Below are positions 8,299 to 18,121 of a stretch of DNA of 33,967 bases, piece by piece. The stretch lies in NCBI RefSeq assembly GCF_003860135.1, contig NZ_RQYN01000030.1, forward strand, positions 1 through 33,967. The letters run 5' to 3'. The notes under the pieces were generated by a model that was not told the DNA's origin, did no database searches, and saw only the letters and a list, made by a program, of their open reading frames with translations. A program made the position numbers and the translations under genes. The first letter of the stretch is position 1. Each line of letters starts with the position of its first letter. This stretch comes from Tannerella forsythia (GTDB lineage: Bacteria; Bacteroidota; Bacteroidia; Bacteroidales; Tannerellaceae).

Positions 8299-9555
8299 AT
8301 GGGAACAAACAGACGGAATTTTCTGAAGACCCTCGGCGGTGCGGCACTTTTTACCATTGTGCCTCGCAATGTGCTGGGGAAAGGTTTTATTGCACCGAGC
8401 GACCAGTTGACCAAAGGGATTATCGGTACCGGAAGCATGGGACGCACACACCTGAATTACGCAGGCACACGCCTTGTGGCAGTCTGCGATGTAGACAAAA
8501 ATCATTTGGAGCTGGGAAAAGCGCTGGTGACGGACAAGATCGCGGCGTATCATGATTTCCGCGAACTGATCACCGACCCGAACGTGGACATCGTCCATAT
8601 CGCCACGCCTCCCCACTGGCACGGTATCATGGCCGTCGAAGCGGCGAAGGCCGGCAAAGACATCTGGTGCGAGAAGCCGATGACACGAACCATCGGCGAA
8701 GGCAAGCGAGTGATGGAAGCCGTCGAGCAATACGGCCGGATTTTCCGCTTGAACACTTGGTTCCGTTTCGCCGATCCGTTCTACGGTCTCGGTACGCCCG
8801 TCCAGCCGTTAAAGAAACTGATCGCAAGCGGCATGCTCGGATGGCCGTTGAAAGTAACAATCAGCAAGTATACCGGTTTCGACTGGAAATTTTACTGGGT
8901 AGGTAAAGAGGCGCTCGAACCGCAGCCCGTACCAGCGGAGCTCGACTACGACTTCTGGCTCGGCCCGGCTCCCTATAAGCCGTACAATGCGCACCGCGTC
9001 CATCAGACGTTCCGCGGATACTGGGATTACGATGGCGGAGGACTCGGCGATATGGGACAGCACTACATCGACCCCGTGCAATATTTCCTGATGAAAGACG
9101 ACACCAGCCCCGTCAAAGTTGAAGTGGATGCACCGCAGCAACACCACGATGCCGTCGGCACATGGCGCTCGATCACCTATACGTACGAAGACGGCTGTCA
9201 GATCGTACTCTGGGGAGGCAACTACGGCAATCCGGATACGCCTTACATCGCCGGACCGAACGGCAACGTATATAAAAACTTCGTGTGCGACATCCCGAAT
9301 TGGGAGAAGAAACTGGCCGACTATCCCGAGCCGGCTCCGCAACAGACCGATTTCATCGAGTGCGTGAAGACGCGTCAGCCTTTCGCATTGAATGAACGCA
9401 ACGGTTTCCGCTCGTCGACGATTGTGAATCTGGGCGCCGTAGCGCTCCGGTTGAACCGGACCTTGCACTTCGACCCGGTGAAGCTTAAGTTTATCAACGA
9501 CGAAGAAGCCAACCGCTTACTCGATCAACCCATGCGGGCACCGTGGAACATCTAA
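8299..9555 (+). CDS. Tat-exported Gfo/Idh/MocA family oxidoreductase
   Basis: A 418-residue NAD(P)-dependent dehydrogenase. The N-terminus has a twin-arginine signal (NRRNFLKTLGGAAL), meaning it is folded with its cofactor in the cytoplasm and exported to the periplasm. The Rossmann glycine motif GIIGTGSMGRTH (about 40-51) and the family's EKP motif (WCEKPM, Lys126) are present; DMGQHYIDPVQ in the C-terminal domain carries the conserved His region. Family members oxidise sugar hydroxyls; here the downstream DUF1080 protein suggests oxidation of a glycoside at C3. It lies 85 bases upstream of the HEAT/DUF1080 gene on the same strand and is divergent from susCD. The family is certain; the substrate and the C3 position are inferences from the neighbour. 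Confidence 0.93.
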   Translation: MGTNRRNFLKTLGGAALFTIVPRNVLGKGFIAPSDQLTKGIIGTGSMGRTHLNYAGTRLVAVCDVDKNHLELGKALVTDKIAAYHDFRELITDPNVDIVHIATPPHWHGIMAVEAAKAGKDIWCEKPMTRTIGEGKRVMEAVEQYGRIFRLNTWFRFADPFYGLGTPVQPLKKLIASGMLGWPLKVTISKYTGFDWKFYWVGKEALEPQPVPAELDYDFWLGPAPYKPYNAHRVHQTFRGYWDYDGGGLGDMGQHYIDPVQYFLMKDDTSPVKVEVDAPQQHHDAVGTWRSITYTYEDGCQIVLWGGNYGNPDTPYIAGPNGNVYKNFVCDIPNWEKKLADYPEPAPQQTDFIECVKTRQPFALNERNGFRSSTIVNLGAVALRLNRTLHFDPVKLKFINDEEANRLLDQPMRAPWNI

Positions 9556-9640
9556 AAAAGAAAGTCGGGCGCATGCTGGCATTCATCCTTCCGGATGTGA
9601 GCCGGTACGTTCCTTTCATGAATTTAAATAATCATCAACT

Positions 9641-12600
9641 ATGAAATCAATGAAAAAATACTTTATTATAGGATGTAGTGCGTTGGCGTTGTATGCCGGA
9701 AGCCTAACGGCGCAGACCCCGGCCAACCGGGCGACGCAGACGATCATCGCCGATGTGCTGGCGCAGATGCCCGCACAGAAACAAGCCGGCTACAACCGGA
9801 TGATGCAAGAACTTACCACGACGGGCGAAGAAGGCGTATTGAGTTTGCTGAAAATGTTCGATCCTTCGGGCAAAGGCAATAACATCGCCGTGGAATATGC
9901 CTTGAGCGGATGGGCGAATTATGTGATGGGCGCCGATCAGGCAAACGCCCGTACGACGATGGAAAAGGCGTGTCTGAGAGCACTTGATCAGACGAACGAT
10001 CGCGAAACAAAAGCGTTTGTGATCCGTTTGCTGGAACAAATCGGTTCGGACGCGTGTATCGATAAGTTGTCGGGATACCTGACCGAAGACGCGTTGAGCG
10101 CGCCGGCCGCACAGGCGCTTGCCGCCATCGGCAGCGAGTCGGCCGCGCAAGCTTTGCAGGCCGCTTTGAAGAACCGCAGCGCGCGTTCCGAGCAGGCCGA
10201 ACGAAACATCATTCAGGCATTGGGCCATGTCCCGGCAGCCGGTACGGAACCGCTGTTGATGGCTTTGTTGAACACGAATCAGCCGGACACCAAGAAAGTG
10301 CTTTTCGAAACCCTGAGCAAAGTCGGGACAAAAGCCTCGCTGCCTGAACTGGCGGCGGCAGCCCAAAAAGCCGGCTATACGATGGAGAAGACCGGTGCGA
10401 ACGAAGCGTATATCCGCCTTATAAACCGCGTCATTGCACAGGGCGATGGAAAAGAAGGCATGAAAGCGGCCGCCGATCTCCTCAAAAAGTCGACGAAAGC
10501 CGGACAGGCCGGTACCCGTATCGCCGCGATGCGAGCCATGATGGAGGCGGCCGACTATAAAACCGGCGCCAAGATGGTAACCGACGCGTTGAAAGACCCT
10601 TCGAGGGAGTACCGTTTTGAGGCGTTGCGCGCCTCGTCGCGCTTTGCCGACAAAGCCTTATACACACAGCTCATCAAGGCGCTGCCCAAAATCAAGCCGG
10701 AGTTACAGACCGACGTTCTGAACTGGATGCGTGGAGAAGCACAAGCCTCGAAGACCAAACGGGATATGCTTAACGCGGTGGAAACAGGCATCGAAACAAC
10801 CGGTATTCAGACGCTTCAAAACATGTTGAACAGCCCGGTATTCTCGGTAAAAGAAGCGGCCGCGATGGTTTTGGTCGAGCTGGGTAACACGCAGTCGATC
10901 GCTCCGCTGGCTTCGCTGCTGGCAAGCAACGACACGAATCTGATCAAGCTCGGGCAACAGGCGTTGCTCTCGTTCCAGGCCATGCCGCCTCACGGCGATA
11001 TTGCGCCGGCCGTAGCCAAAACGATACCGTCGGCTTCGGACAAAGGCAAAATCGCTGCCATCGAACTGCTGTCCACACGTAAATCGACCGCATTCCTGAA
11101 CAATGTATTGGAGCTGACCCAATCGCCCTCACCCGAAGTAAAGACGGCCGCGTTCGCGGCACTGAAAAATGTCGTAGGCGAGAAAGATATCACGAACCTG
11201 TGCGGCATGCTCGAAACGGTTGAACCTTCGGGCGTAGAGGCCGTACAGCAGGCGCTTATCTCGGCGTTATCGTCGCAGACGGCCTCGCAACGGTTTGAAA
11301 CGCTGTCGCGCCGGATGCTCAATGCCGGAACGGGCAAGAGTCACCTCTACTATACCCCGCTGGCCGCTACCGGCGACAAACGGGCGCTGGACATGATTGT
11401 AAAAGGTTTCGGCCAGAACACGGGCGCAGCCAAGGAAGCGGCGTTCGACGCGCTGTTGCACTGGGGCGATATCGAAGCCGCCGCACCGCTGCTCGACATC
11501 TGCCGTGACGCTTCGGCCTCGAACTATTTCACCAAGGCGTTGGCCGGTTATGTGAAGCTGGCTTCGAACCCTGCCATGACGGGCGAAAACCGGATGATCT
11601 ACCTGCGCAAGGCGCTGGAGCTGGCAAAGACCGACGCCGAAAAACGCTGGATTATCTCGCTGATGGGCAGAACAGGCACGTACTTCGCGCTGCTTTGCGC
11701 CGGCGAACACATGAACGAGCCGGCCTTGAAAGAAACCTCGGCCATAGCCGTCATGAATATCGCCCTCGACCATCCCGAATATACGGGCGAAGTGGTGGAG
11801 AATCTCCTCAAGCAGGCCGCCGCGTCACTGAGTAATCCCGACGCCGACTATCAGCGTCAATCCATCCGCAAGCACCTTGACGAGATGCCGAAGACACAGA
11901 GCTTCGTTTCCCTCTTCAACGGTAAAGACCTGACCGGCTGGAAAGGTCTGGTAGGAAATCCGATCAGCCGTTCGAAGATGAAACCGGCCGAACTGGCGAA
12001 AAAACAAGCCAAGGCCGACGAGATCATGCGTCGCGACTGGAAAGTCGAAAACGGCCTGCTCGTTTTCGACGGAACGGGCTACGACAATATTTGTACGGAA
12101 AAACAATACGGCGACTTCGAGATGTATGTAGACTGGATGCTCGACCCCAACGGCAAGGAACCGGATGCCGGCATCTACCTGCGCGGCACGCCGCAAGTAC
12201 AAATGTGGGACACGTCGCGTGTCGATGTGGGTGCGCAAGTCGGATCGGGCGGACTGTATAACAACCAGACGCATCCGAGCAAACCGCTGACGGTGGCAGA
12301 CAACAAGCTGGGCGAATGGAACACGATGTACATCAAAATGGTCGGCGACCGTGTGACCGTGAAACTGAACGGCGTCCTCGTGGTCGATAACGTCGTGCTG
12401 GAAAACTACTGGGATCGTTCGCAACCTGTTCCGGCGCTTGAGCAAATCGAGTTGCAGGCGCACGGCAGCAAAGTATATTATCGAAACATCTACGTGAAGG
12501 AGCTGCATCGTCCCGAGCCTTTCCGCCTTTCGGCCGAAGAAGAAAAGGAGGGTTTTAAAATCCTTTTCGACGGAACGAACATGCACGAATGGACAGGCAA

Positions 12601-13126
12601 TCTGGTCGACTATACGATCGAAGACGGCTGCATCTCCGTCGCTGCCGATACGAAATTCGGCGGGAATCTGTACACGAAAAAAGAATATGCGAACTTCGTC
12701 TATCGTTTCGAATTTCAGCTGACGCCGGCGGCCAACAACGGCGTCGGCATCCGCACGCCGATGGAAGGCGACGCCGCTTATGCCGGCATGGAGATTCAGG
12801 TACTCGACAGTGAGCATCCGGTCTATCGCGACCTGCACGATTATCAGTATCACGGCTCGGTATACGGTATCATCCCCGCGCGTCGCGGATTCCTCAAGCC
12901 CACGGGCGAATGGAACACGGAAGAGATCGTGGCAGACGGCAACCGCATCAAGGTCACCCTCAACGGCGAAGTGATTGTGGACGGCGACCTGAAAGAGGCC
13001 ACGAAGAACGGCACGATGGACGGCAAAGCTCATCCGGGACTGTTCAACCAATCCGGTCATATCGGTTTCTTGGGACACGGCTCGCCCGTGAAATTCCGGA
13101 ACATCCGCATCCGCGAACTGAAATAA
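9641..13126 (+). CDS. Secreted HEAT-repeat protein with two C-terminal DUF1080 (3-keto-glycoside hydrolase) domains
   Basis: A 1161-residue protein with a Sec signal peptide (residues 1-25, [10 protein letters not shown]). Residues about 30-740 are helical Ala/Leu-rich repeats typical of HEAT/PBS-lyase type, with recurring forms such as [18 protein letters not shown] and [23 protein letters not shown]. Two DUF1080 domains follow: about 751-960 (starts [16 protein letters not shown], ends [11 protein letters not shown]) and about 967-1161 (starts [16 protein letters not shown], ends [11 protein letters not shown]). This is a jelly-roll fold, and members of it hydrolyse 3-keto-glycosides. Both copies keep the opening LFDG/LFNG and the R-N-I end; the second lacks the long insertion seen in the first ([17 protein letters not shown]). 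The gene follows the Tat oxidoreductase on the same strand. The HEAT part probably docks a partner or glycan. Whether both DUF1080 copies are catalytic is unknown. Confidence 0.9.
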   Translation: MKSMKKYFIIGCSALALYAGSLTAQTPANRATQTIIADVLAQMPAQKQAGYNRMMQELTTTGEEGVLSLLKMFDPSGKGNNIAVEYALSGWANYVMGADQANARTTMEKACLRALDQTNDRETKAFVIRLLEQIGSDACIDKLSGYLTEDALSAPAAQALAAIGSESAAQALQAALKNRSARSEQAERNIIQALGHVPAAGTEPLLMALLNTNQPDTKKVLFETLSKVGTKASLPELAAAAQKAGYTMEKTGANEAYIRLINRVIAQGDGKEGMKAAADLLKKSTKAGQAGTRIAAMRAMMEAADYKTGAKMVTDALKDPSREYRFEALRASSRFADKALYTQLIKALPKIKPELQTDVLNWMRGEAQASKTKRDMLNAVETGIETTGIQTLQNMLNSPVFSVKEAAAMVLVELGNTQSIAPLASLLASNDTNLIKLGQQALLSFQAMPPHGDIAPAVAKTIPSASDKGKIAAIELLSTRKSTAFLNNVLELTQSPSPEVKTAAFAALKNVVGEKDITNLCGMLETVEPSGVEAVQQALISALSSQTASQRFETLSRRMLNAGTGKSHLYYTPLAATGDKRALDMIVKGFGQNTGAAKEAAFDALLHWGDIEAAAPLLDICRDASASNYFTKALAGYVKLASNPAMTGENRMIYLRKALELAKTDAEKRWIISLMGRTGTYFALLCAGEHMNEPALKETSAIAVMNIALDHPEYTGEVVENLLKQAAASLSNPDADYQRQSIRKHLDEMPKTQSFVSLFNGKDLTGWKGLVGNPISRSKMKPAELAKKQAKADEIMRRDWKVENGLLVFDGTGYDNICTEKQYGDFEMYVDWMLDPNGKEPDAGIYLRGTPQVQMWDTSRVDVGAQVGSGGLYNNQTHPSKPLTVADNKLGEWNTMYIKMVGDRVTVKLNGVLVVDNVVLENYWDRSQPVPALEQIELQAHGSKVYYRNIYVKELHRPEPFRLSAEEEKEGFKILFDGTNMHEWTGNLVDYTIEDGCISVAADTKFGGNLYTKKEYANFVYRFEFQLTPAANNGVGIRTPMEGDAAYAGMEIQVLDSEHPVYRDLHDYQYHGSVYGIIPARRGFLKPTGEWNTEEIVADGNRIKVTLNGEVIVDGDLKEATKNGTMDGKAHPGLFNQSGHIGFLGHGSPVKFRNIRIRELK

Positions 13127-13164
13127 AAAAAACGACGCGTAAAGCCGGAGTTCGAATTTATTTA

Positions 13165-13172
13165 TATCTTTG
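13165..13172 (+). promoter_or_regulatory. -7 element (TATCTTTG) for the SPOR lipoprotein gene
   Basis: TATCTTTG matches TAnnTTTG exactly and lies 26 bases before the ATG at 13199, giving a short leader. The -33 region is weak (no TTTG at 19-21 bases). Confidence 0.6.
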
Positions 13173-13198
13173 CGACATCAATTTTACCATAAACCGAT

Positions 13199-13669
13199 AT
13201 GAAAAAGTTAGGATTGTTAAGCATGGCTCTTTGCGTGGTGATGATGTGTTTCGTTTCCTGCAAATCGAAACAAAGCGCATACAAAGCGGCTTACGAGCAG
13301 GCGAAAGAGCGTGAGATGACGAAGTCGGAGCCGGTCGAAGAGCAGATCACGCCGGTGACGAAAGCAAAAACCGCGACGGCTACCCGTCAGGAGAAGATTA
13401 CGCCGATAGCCGGCGAGAATCCCGAAGGAATCAAGCTCTACAGCGTCGTAATCGGCAGCTTCAAGAATAAGACGAACGCTTACTCGTTGAAAGAGCGGAT
13501 GCAAAACGAAGGGTATATGCCGGTTTTGGGCGAGAACGAACAAGGCATGTTGCGGGTCATTCTGACCAGTCACGAAACACGCAAGGAAGCGGAGAAGAGC
13601 CGCGACGCCATACGGGCAAAGTTCTTCCCCAACTTTCAGGACGCGTGGCTGCTGGAACGCACCTATTGA
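13199..13669 (+). CDS. SPOR-domain lipoprotein
   Basis: A 156-residue protein with a lipoprotein signal (hydrophobic stretch, then CFVSC with lipid Cys21), a Lys/Glu/Thr-rich linker (about 22-75) and a C-terminal SPOR domain (about 80-155): KLYSVVIGSFKNKTNAYSL, then NEGYMPVL and a closing FPNFQDAWLLERTY. SPOR domains bind peptidoglycan strands stripped of stem peptides, usually at division sites. A role at the septum is therefore likely, with the protein anchored in the outer membrane. It is a single-gene unit with its own -7 element and its own terminator. It precedes murB, another cell-wall gene, but the terminator separates them. Confidence 0.88.
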   Translation: MKKLGLLSMALCVVMMCFVSCKSKQSAYKAAYEQAKEREMTKSEPVEEQITPVTKAKTATATRQEKITPIAGENPEGIKLYSVVIGSFKNKTNAYSLKERMQNEGYMPVLGENEQGMLRVILTSHETRKEAEKSRDAIRAKFFPNFQDAWLLERTY

Positions 13670-13700
13670 TCGCTCTCCCTCTCTTGAAAGGACAATAAAC

Positions 13701-13741
13701 AAAGGATGCTTCTTCCGTATGCGGAGGGGCATCCTTTCTTT
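13701..13741 (+). terminator. Rho-independent terminator after the SPOR lipoprotein gene
   Basis: A perfect 9-base stem (AAAGGATGC at 13701-13709 with GCATCCTTT at 13729-13737), extended inside by TCCG/CGGA, is followed by a short T-rich run. Confidence 0.75.
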
Positions 13742-13774
13742 GCATCAAACCGAAAATAATCCCGCTGATTGCTT

Positions 13775-14791
13775 ATGCGTATCGAACAAAACTTTTCCCT
13801 GCGGACGTACAATACGTTCCGCCTCCCCGTACAGACGTTCTGGTTCATGGAGTATGCCGACGAAGCCGAACTGCTGCGGATTCTGCGCGACGAATATTTC
13901 TGCGAGCAGCGCTCGTTGCATATCGGCGCGGGAAGTAACCTGTTGTTTCTCGCCGATTTCAAAGGCGTCATTCTCCACTCCGCCATCAAGGGCATCCACG
14001 TGACGGAAGAAACGGACGACACGGTACGCCTCCGCGTCGGAGCCGCCGAAGTGTGGGACGATGTCGTAGCCTTCGCCGTGTCGCGCGGATGGGGAGGCAT
14101 CGAGAACCTCTCGCACATCCCCGGCGAAACGGGAGCCGCCGCCGTGCAGAATATCGGCGCTTACGGTACGGAAATAGCCGATGCGATCGAAACCGTAGAA
14201 GCTTACAAACAGTCGACGCGCGAACGACACGTCCTCCCCCGCGCCGCCTGCGCCTACGGCTACCGAAACAGCCTCTTCAAGGAGTCGGCCGACGATCCGT
14301 ATATCGTGACGTACGTGAATCTGCGTCTGCAAAAACATCCGACGCTGCATATCGACTACGGCGCACTGCGTGAAACGCTCGATGCCGCCGGAGCGCCCCT
14401 CTCCGTACAAACCGTACGCGACGCCGTGATCTCCATCCGTCGCGGCAAACTGCCCGAACCGGGCGAACCGGGCAACGCCGGCAGCTTCTTCATGAATCCG
14501 GTGATTCCGCAGGCGCGGTTCGACGCGCTGAAAGCGCAATACCCCGACATACCGTCGTATCCGTCGGACGAGGGCAAGGTCAAAGTGCCGGCCGGCTGGC
14601 TCATCGAACGTTGCGGCCTCAAAGGCAAACGACACGGCGACGTCGGCGTCTACGAAAAACAGGCGCTCGTCATCGTCAATTACGGCGATGCCACGGGGCA
14701 TGAGATCGCCCTCTTCGCCGAAAGCATCCGGCAAGCGGTCGACGAGCGTTTCGGCATCCTCCTGACGCCCGAAGTCCGTTACGTGGAATAA
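13775..14791 (+). CDS. murB: UDP-N-acetylenolpyruvoylglucosamine reductase MurB
   Basis: MurB reduces UDP-GlcNAc-enolpyruvate to UDP-MurNAc with FAD and NADPH in the cytoplasm, the second committed step of peptidoglycan synthesis. The 338-residue length and motifs fit the E. coli type: an opening LRTYNTF, the FAD motif IGAGSNLL, then GIENLSHIPGETGAAAVQN, the catalytic Ser in GNAGSFFMNP, and a LIERCGLKGKRHGDVGVYE segment preceding the final LTPEVRYVE with its catalytic Glu. The longest frame opens with TTG at 13769; the ATG at 13775 is chosen because it yields the normal MurB start (MRIEQNFSLRTYNTF). It follows a terminator, so it must have its own promoter, but I see no good TAnnTTTG nearby. 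It converges on lysA across the long repeat array. Confidence 0.96.
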   Translation: MRIEQNFSLRTYNTFRLPVQTFWFMEYADEAELLRILRDEYFCEQRSLHIGAGSNLLFLADFKGVILHSAIKGIHVTEETDDTVRLRVGAAEVWDDVVAFAVSRGWGGIENLSHIPGETGAAAVQNIGAYGTEIADAIETVEAYKQSTRERHVLPRAACAYGYRNSLFKESADDPYIVTYVNLRLQKHPTLHIDYGALRETLDAAGAPLSVQTVRDAVISIRRGKLPEPGEPGNAGSFFMNPVIPQARFDALKAQYPDIPSYPSDEGKVKVPAGWLIERCGLKGKRHGDVGVYEKQALVIVNYGDATGHEIALFAESIRQAVDERFGILLTPEVRYVE

Positions 14792-14855
14792 TACCGCGCC
14801 GCGCAAGAGCATCGGCCACCGCTCCTGACGGCAGGAACCGACGAAAAAGTACACG

Positions 14856-15551
14856 GAAAAACGTTCAGAACCTTCTGAAAGCGCAAAAAGTTCGCGGGGA
14901 AGGTTTCAGAACTTTCTGAAAGCAGAAAAAGTTCGCGGGCAAGGTTTCAGAACTTTCTGAAAGCACAAAAAAGTTCGTCGGGAAGGTTTCAGAACCTTCT
15001 GAAAGCACAAAAAGTTCGCGGGGAAGGTTTCAGAACCTTCTGAAAGTACAAAAAAGTTCACGGGGAAGGTTTCAGAACCTTCTGAAAGCACAAAAAGTTC
15101 GCGGGGAAGGTTTCAGAACTTTCTGAAAGCACGAAAAAGTTCGTGGGGAAGGTTTCGGAACTTTCCGAAAGTAGAAAAAGTTCGTCGGGAAGGTTTCGGA
15201 ACTTTCCGAAAGCACAAAAAAGCTCATCGGGAAGGTTTCGGAGCTTTCCGAAAGCAGAAAAAGTTCGCCGGCAAGGTTTCGGAATTTTCCGAAAGCACGA
15301 AAAAGTTCGTCGGCAAGGTTTCGGAACTTTCCGAAAGTATAAAAAAGTTCATCGGGAAGGTTTCGGAACTTTCCGAAAGTATAAAAAAGTACTCGGACGA
15401 GGTTTCGGAACTTTCCGAAAGTAGAAAAAGTTCGTCGGGAAGGTTTCGGAACTTTCCGAAAGCACGAAAAAGTTCGCCGGCAAGGTTTCGGAACTTTCCG
15501 AAAGCACAAAAAAGTACTCGGACAAGGTTTCGGAACTTTCCGAACACTTCG
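14856..15551. repeat. 17-unit 41/42-bp tandem array of palindromes
   Basis: This fills the 774-base gap between convergent murB and lysA. Seventeen dyads have centres at 14871.5, 14912.5, 14953.5, 14995.5, 15036.5, 15078.5, 15119.5, 15161.5, 15202.5, 15244.5, 15285.5, 15327.5, 15369.5, 15411.5, 15452.5, 15494.5 and 15536.5, so the spacing is always 41 or 42. Units 1-7 have the form TTTCAGAA-CT/CC-TTCTGAAA; units 8-17 have TTTCGGAA-CT-TTCCGAAA. Both arms change together at one sharp boundary between units 7 and 8. Spacers read roughly GCACAAAAAGTTCGTCGGGAAGG. The mixture of 41 and 42 bases breaks every reading frame, so the frames running through it are not genes. A second pairing, AAAGTTC with GAACTTT, is possible within each unit. 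There is no cas gene, and the spacers are repeats themselves, so it is not CRISPR. Confidence 0.92.
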
Positions 15552-15565
15552 CCGGATATGTATTT

Positions 15566-16726
15566 TCAACCCAAACGGTCGGAAAAGAAGGCTTTCGGCA
15601 ACGACCGACAATTGTACTGCATGGCCATCACTTCGCCATACGCTCCCGCCGAACGGAACGCGATCAGGTCGTTACGACGCACTTCGTTCAGTTCAACGTC
15701 TTTGCCGAATACGTCGGACGATTCGCAAACCGGCCCGACGACGTCGTAACGCTCCGTCTGCCCGTCGCTCGTGATATTTTCGATACGGTGGTAGGCGTCG
15801 TAAAAAGCCGGGCGCAACAACTCGGTGAAGCCGGCATCGAGCACGGCGAACTTCTTCGCCTCCCCCTCCTTCACATACAACACCCGCGAAATCAGCGAGC
15901 CGCACTGTCCAACGACCGACCGCCCCAGCTCGAAATGAATCTGTTGTCCGGGACGACGGCGAACGAGTTTGTGAAACACCGCGAAATAACTCTCAAAATC
16001 GGGTACATCGAGATGGTTCGGATGATGATAGTCGATACCGAGACCACCTCCGAAGTTCACATTGTCGACCACGATACCCTGCGCCTCCAGCTCGTCCTGC
16101 AACTCGTTGCTGCGGATGCACACGTCGCGAAACGCCGACATGTCGGTGATCTGCGAACCGATATGAAAATGCAACCCGGTGAAACGAACATGCTTCATCG
16201 CGCGCATCTCGGCGAAGACGCCGGGCAGCAAACTCAGGTTGATGCCGAACTTGTTCTCCTGCAAACCGGTCGTGATTTTGGCATGTGTACGGGCATCGAC
16301 ATCGGGGTTGACACGCAGCGCGACCCTTGCCGTCTGCTTGCGTTCGGCCGCCAGCTCGTCGATGATCCGCAGTTCGGCCAACGACTCGACGTTGAAGCAT
16401 GCGATGTCGTGTTCCAACCCCAGCCGAATCTCCCAGTCGGCCTTTCCCACACCGGCGAAAACAATTTTCGATGCCGGAAAACCGCAGGCCAGCGCGGCCT
16501 CGATCTCTCCGCCGCTCACGCAGTCGGCGCCGAACCCACGCGCCGCGATCGCCGACAGGATGCGTGGGTTAGCGTTAGCCTTGACGGCGTAATGTTGATG
16601 ATAGCCGTATTTTTCGGTCTCTGCCGTCAGCGCGTCGAGCGTCTTCTGAAGCAAAGCCATGTCGTAATAATAAAACGGCGTGTTCCACTGCCGGAACCGC
16701 GCTACCGGAAAAACTCCTTTGATCAT
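15566..16726 (-). CDS. lysA: Diaminopimelate decarboxylase
   Basis: LysA converts meso-diaminopimelate to L-lysine with PLP, the last step of the lysine pathway. The 386-residue sequence is a fold-III PLP decarboxylase: the PLP lysine is K49 in HYAVKANANP, the glycine-rich phosphate loop is NFGGGLGIDY (about 224-233), the HIGSQ motif is at 188-192, and the catalytic Cys is C334 in GPVCESSDVFG. GAYGEVMAMQYN near the end supplies the residues of the second-subunit active site. It starts 21 bases after the lysC stop and is the last gene of ftsE-lysC-lysA. Its stop lies only about 15 bases from the palindromic array, with no ordinary terminator visible, so the array may serve that purpose. Confidence 0.96.
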   Translation of the reverse strand: MIKGVFPVARFRQWNTPFYYYDMALLQKTLDALTAETEKYGYHQHYAVKANANPRILSAIAARGFGADCVSGGEIEAALACGFPASKIVFAGVGKADWEIRLGLEHDIACFNVESLAELRIIDELAAERKQTARVALRVNPDVDARTHAKITTGLQENKFGINLSLLPGVFAEMRAMKHVRFTGLHFHIGSQITDMSAFRDVCIRSNELQDELEAQGIVVDNVNFGGGLGIDYHHPNHLDVPDFESYFAVFHKLVRRRPGQQIHFELGRSVVGQCGSLISRVLYVKEGEAKKFAVLDAGFTELLRPAFYDAYHRIENITSDGQTERYDVVGPVCESSDVFGKDVELNEVRRNDLIAFRSAGAYGEVMAMQYNCRSLPKAFFSDRLG

Positions 16727-16747
16727 GTTACGTCGCTTGTCCGAAAG

Positions 16748-18079
16748 TTAAACCTCCGACGCGTTTTCGTTAAACAGATGGTCGCTCAGCGCCTGCAACG
16801 CCCGTTGCTTGTCCGACGCTTTGATGATGAGCGACACGTTATAGTTGCTTCCTCCGTACGAAATCATCCGGATCGGAATATCTTTGAGCGCATGGATGAT
16901 CCGTGCCTCGAACCCGACATTGTCCCACTCCAAGTCACCGACCACGCAAACGATGACAAGGTCTCGATCGACCGTCACGGTGCCATACTTTTTCAGATCG
17001 TCCACGATCTCTTCCAGATGTTTCGTGTTGTCGATCGTCACGGACACCCCGACTTCCGAGGTCGTTACCACGTCGATGGGCGTGCGATGGTTCTCGAACG
17101 TTTCGAACACTTTCCGCATGAAACCGGTGGCCAGCAACATTCGCCCGCTTTTGATCTTGATCGCCGTGATATGATCCTTGGCGGCAACGGCCTTGATTTT
17201 GCCCTTCTCCGTCACGTTCGAGATCGTCGTACCCGGCGCTTCGGGCTGCATCGTGTTGAGCAGTCGCACAGGAATGTTATTCTGCTTGGCCGGCAAGATA
17301 CACGTAGGATGCAGAATTTTGGCACCGAAATACGCCAGCTCGGCGGCCTCGTCGAAGTGTAACTGATGCACCGGCGCCGTATGTTCCACCATGCGCGGGT
17401 CGTTGTTGTGCATCCCGTCGATATCGGTCCATATCTGAATTTCTTCGGCATGGATCGCCGCCCCCACGAGCGACGCGGTGTAATCGCTGCCGCCCCGTTG
17501 CAGGTTGTCGATCTCGCCGTACGCGTTGCGGCAGATGTACCCTTGCGTGATGAACAGATTTACGTCGGGATATTGCTCCAGCAAGCCGTTCAGCTTCTCG
17601 CGGATATAAATCGGATCGGGGTCTGCGTTCTTATCCGTGCGCATGTAATCGAGCGCCGGAAGCGAGGCGGACTTCACGCCCTGTTCTTCGAGGTAAAGGC
17701 TCATCATACCGGTCGACATCAGCTCGCCCTGCGCCAGAATCACTTTCTCCTCGAACATGGTAAACAAGTCTTTGATCAACGAGCGGATCTCGTCGAAATG
17801 CGAGGCGACCAGTTCCAGCGCCTTCTGCTTGTACGACTCGGTGCGATACAGTTCGTCGATGACTCCCGCATATTTGAGCGAGAGCATATTGATGACTTCG
17901 TTGGCACCGTCGGGATTCTTTTTGTAGAGGTAGTCCGCGATTTCGACCAATGAGTTCGTCGTACCCGCCATGGCCGACAAAACGACGATTTTGGGAGTCC
18001 CGTCGCAGATTAGTCGGGCAACGTCCTTAATCCGCTGCGCCGAACCGACGGATGTGCCGCCGAATTTTAAAACGTTCAT
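16748..18079 (-). CDS. lysC: Aspartate kinase (monofunctional)
   Basis: This enzyme phosphorylates L-aspartate, the entry step to lysine, threonine, methionine and diaminopimelate. The 443-residue length fits a monofunctional aspartokinase III-like enzyme. The opening [11 protein letters not shown] (4-13) is the signature nucleotide-binding motif; [14 protein letters not shown] and [13 protein letters not shown] are the conserved aspartate/ATP region. From about residue 300 there are two ACT-type segments ([10 protein letters not shown]... and [13 protein letters not shown]...), implying feedback control by amino acids. It is located between ftsE (42 bases upstream) and lysA (21 bases downstream), so supply of DAP and lysine is co-transcribed with a division ATPase. 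Confidence 0.96.
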   Translation of the reverse strand: MNVLKFGGTSVGSAQRIKDVARLICDGTPKIVVLSAMAGTTNSLVEIADYLYKKNPDGANEVINMLSLKYAGVIDELYRTESYKQKALELVASHFDEIRSLIKDLFTMFEEKVILAQGELMSTGMMSLYLEEQGVKSASLPALDYMRTDKNADPDPIYIREKLNGLLEQYPDVNLFITQGYICRNAYGEIDNLQRGGSDYTASLVGAAIHAEEIQIWTDIDGMHNNDPRMVEHTAPVHQLHFDEAAELAYFGAKILHPTCILPAKQNNIPVRLLNTMQPEAPGTTISNVTEKGKIKAVAAKDHITAIKIKSGRMLLATGFMRKVFETFENHRTPIDVVTTSEVGVSVTIDNTKHLEEIVDDLKKYGTVTVDRDLVIVCVVGDLEWDNVGFEARIIHALKDIPIRMISYGGSNYNVSLIIKASDKQRALQALSDHLFNENASEV

Positions 18080-18121
18080 TTGCGTCGTATTTTTATGCTG
18101 TTATTTGTTGATGTAATTCAT

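Noticed and set aside
9556-9640. Hairpin between the oxidoreductase and the HEAT/DUF1080 gene (GGC..ATCC with GGAT..GCC)
   Set aside because: The stem has several mismatches and no T-run; it is too weak to call a terminator.
13769-13774. TTG start for murB
   Set aside because: An ATG six bases later gives the usual MurB N-terminus, so the TTG is not needed.
14856-15551. CRISPR array
   Set aside because: The intervals between the dyads are themselves repeats, not unique spacers, and no cas gene is in the window.
14906-15611. Long minus-strand frames with 14-residue repeats (LSESSETFP-like) across the palindromic array, and a plus-strand counterpart
   Set aside because: They arise because the unit is close to 42 bases; the units of 41 bases shift the frame, the frames on both strands are equally open, and there is no leader or signal peptide.
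15788-17362. A 524-codon plus-strand frame opposite lysA and lysC
   Set aside because: The opposite strand has two enzymes with all active-site motifs; this frame is a shadow of their codon use.
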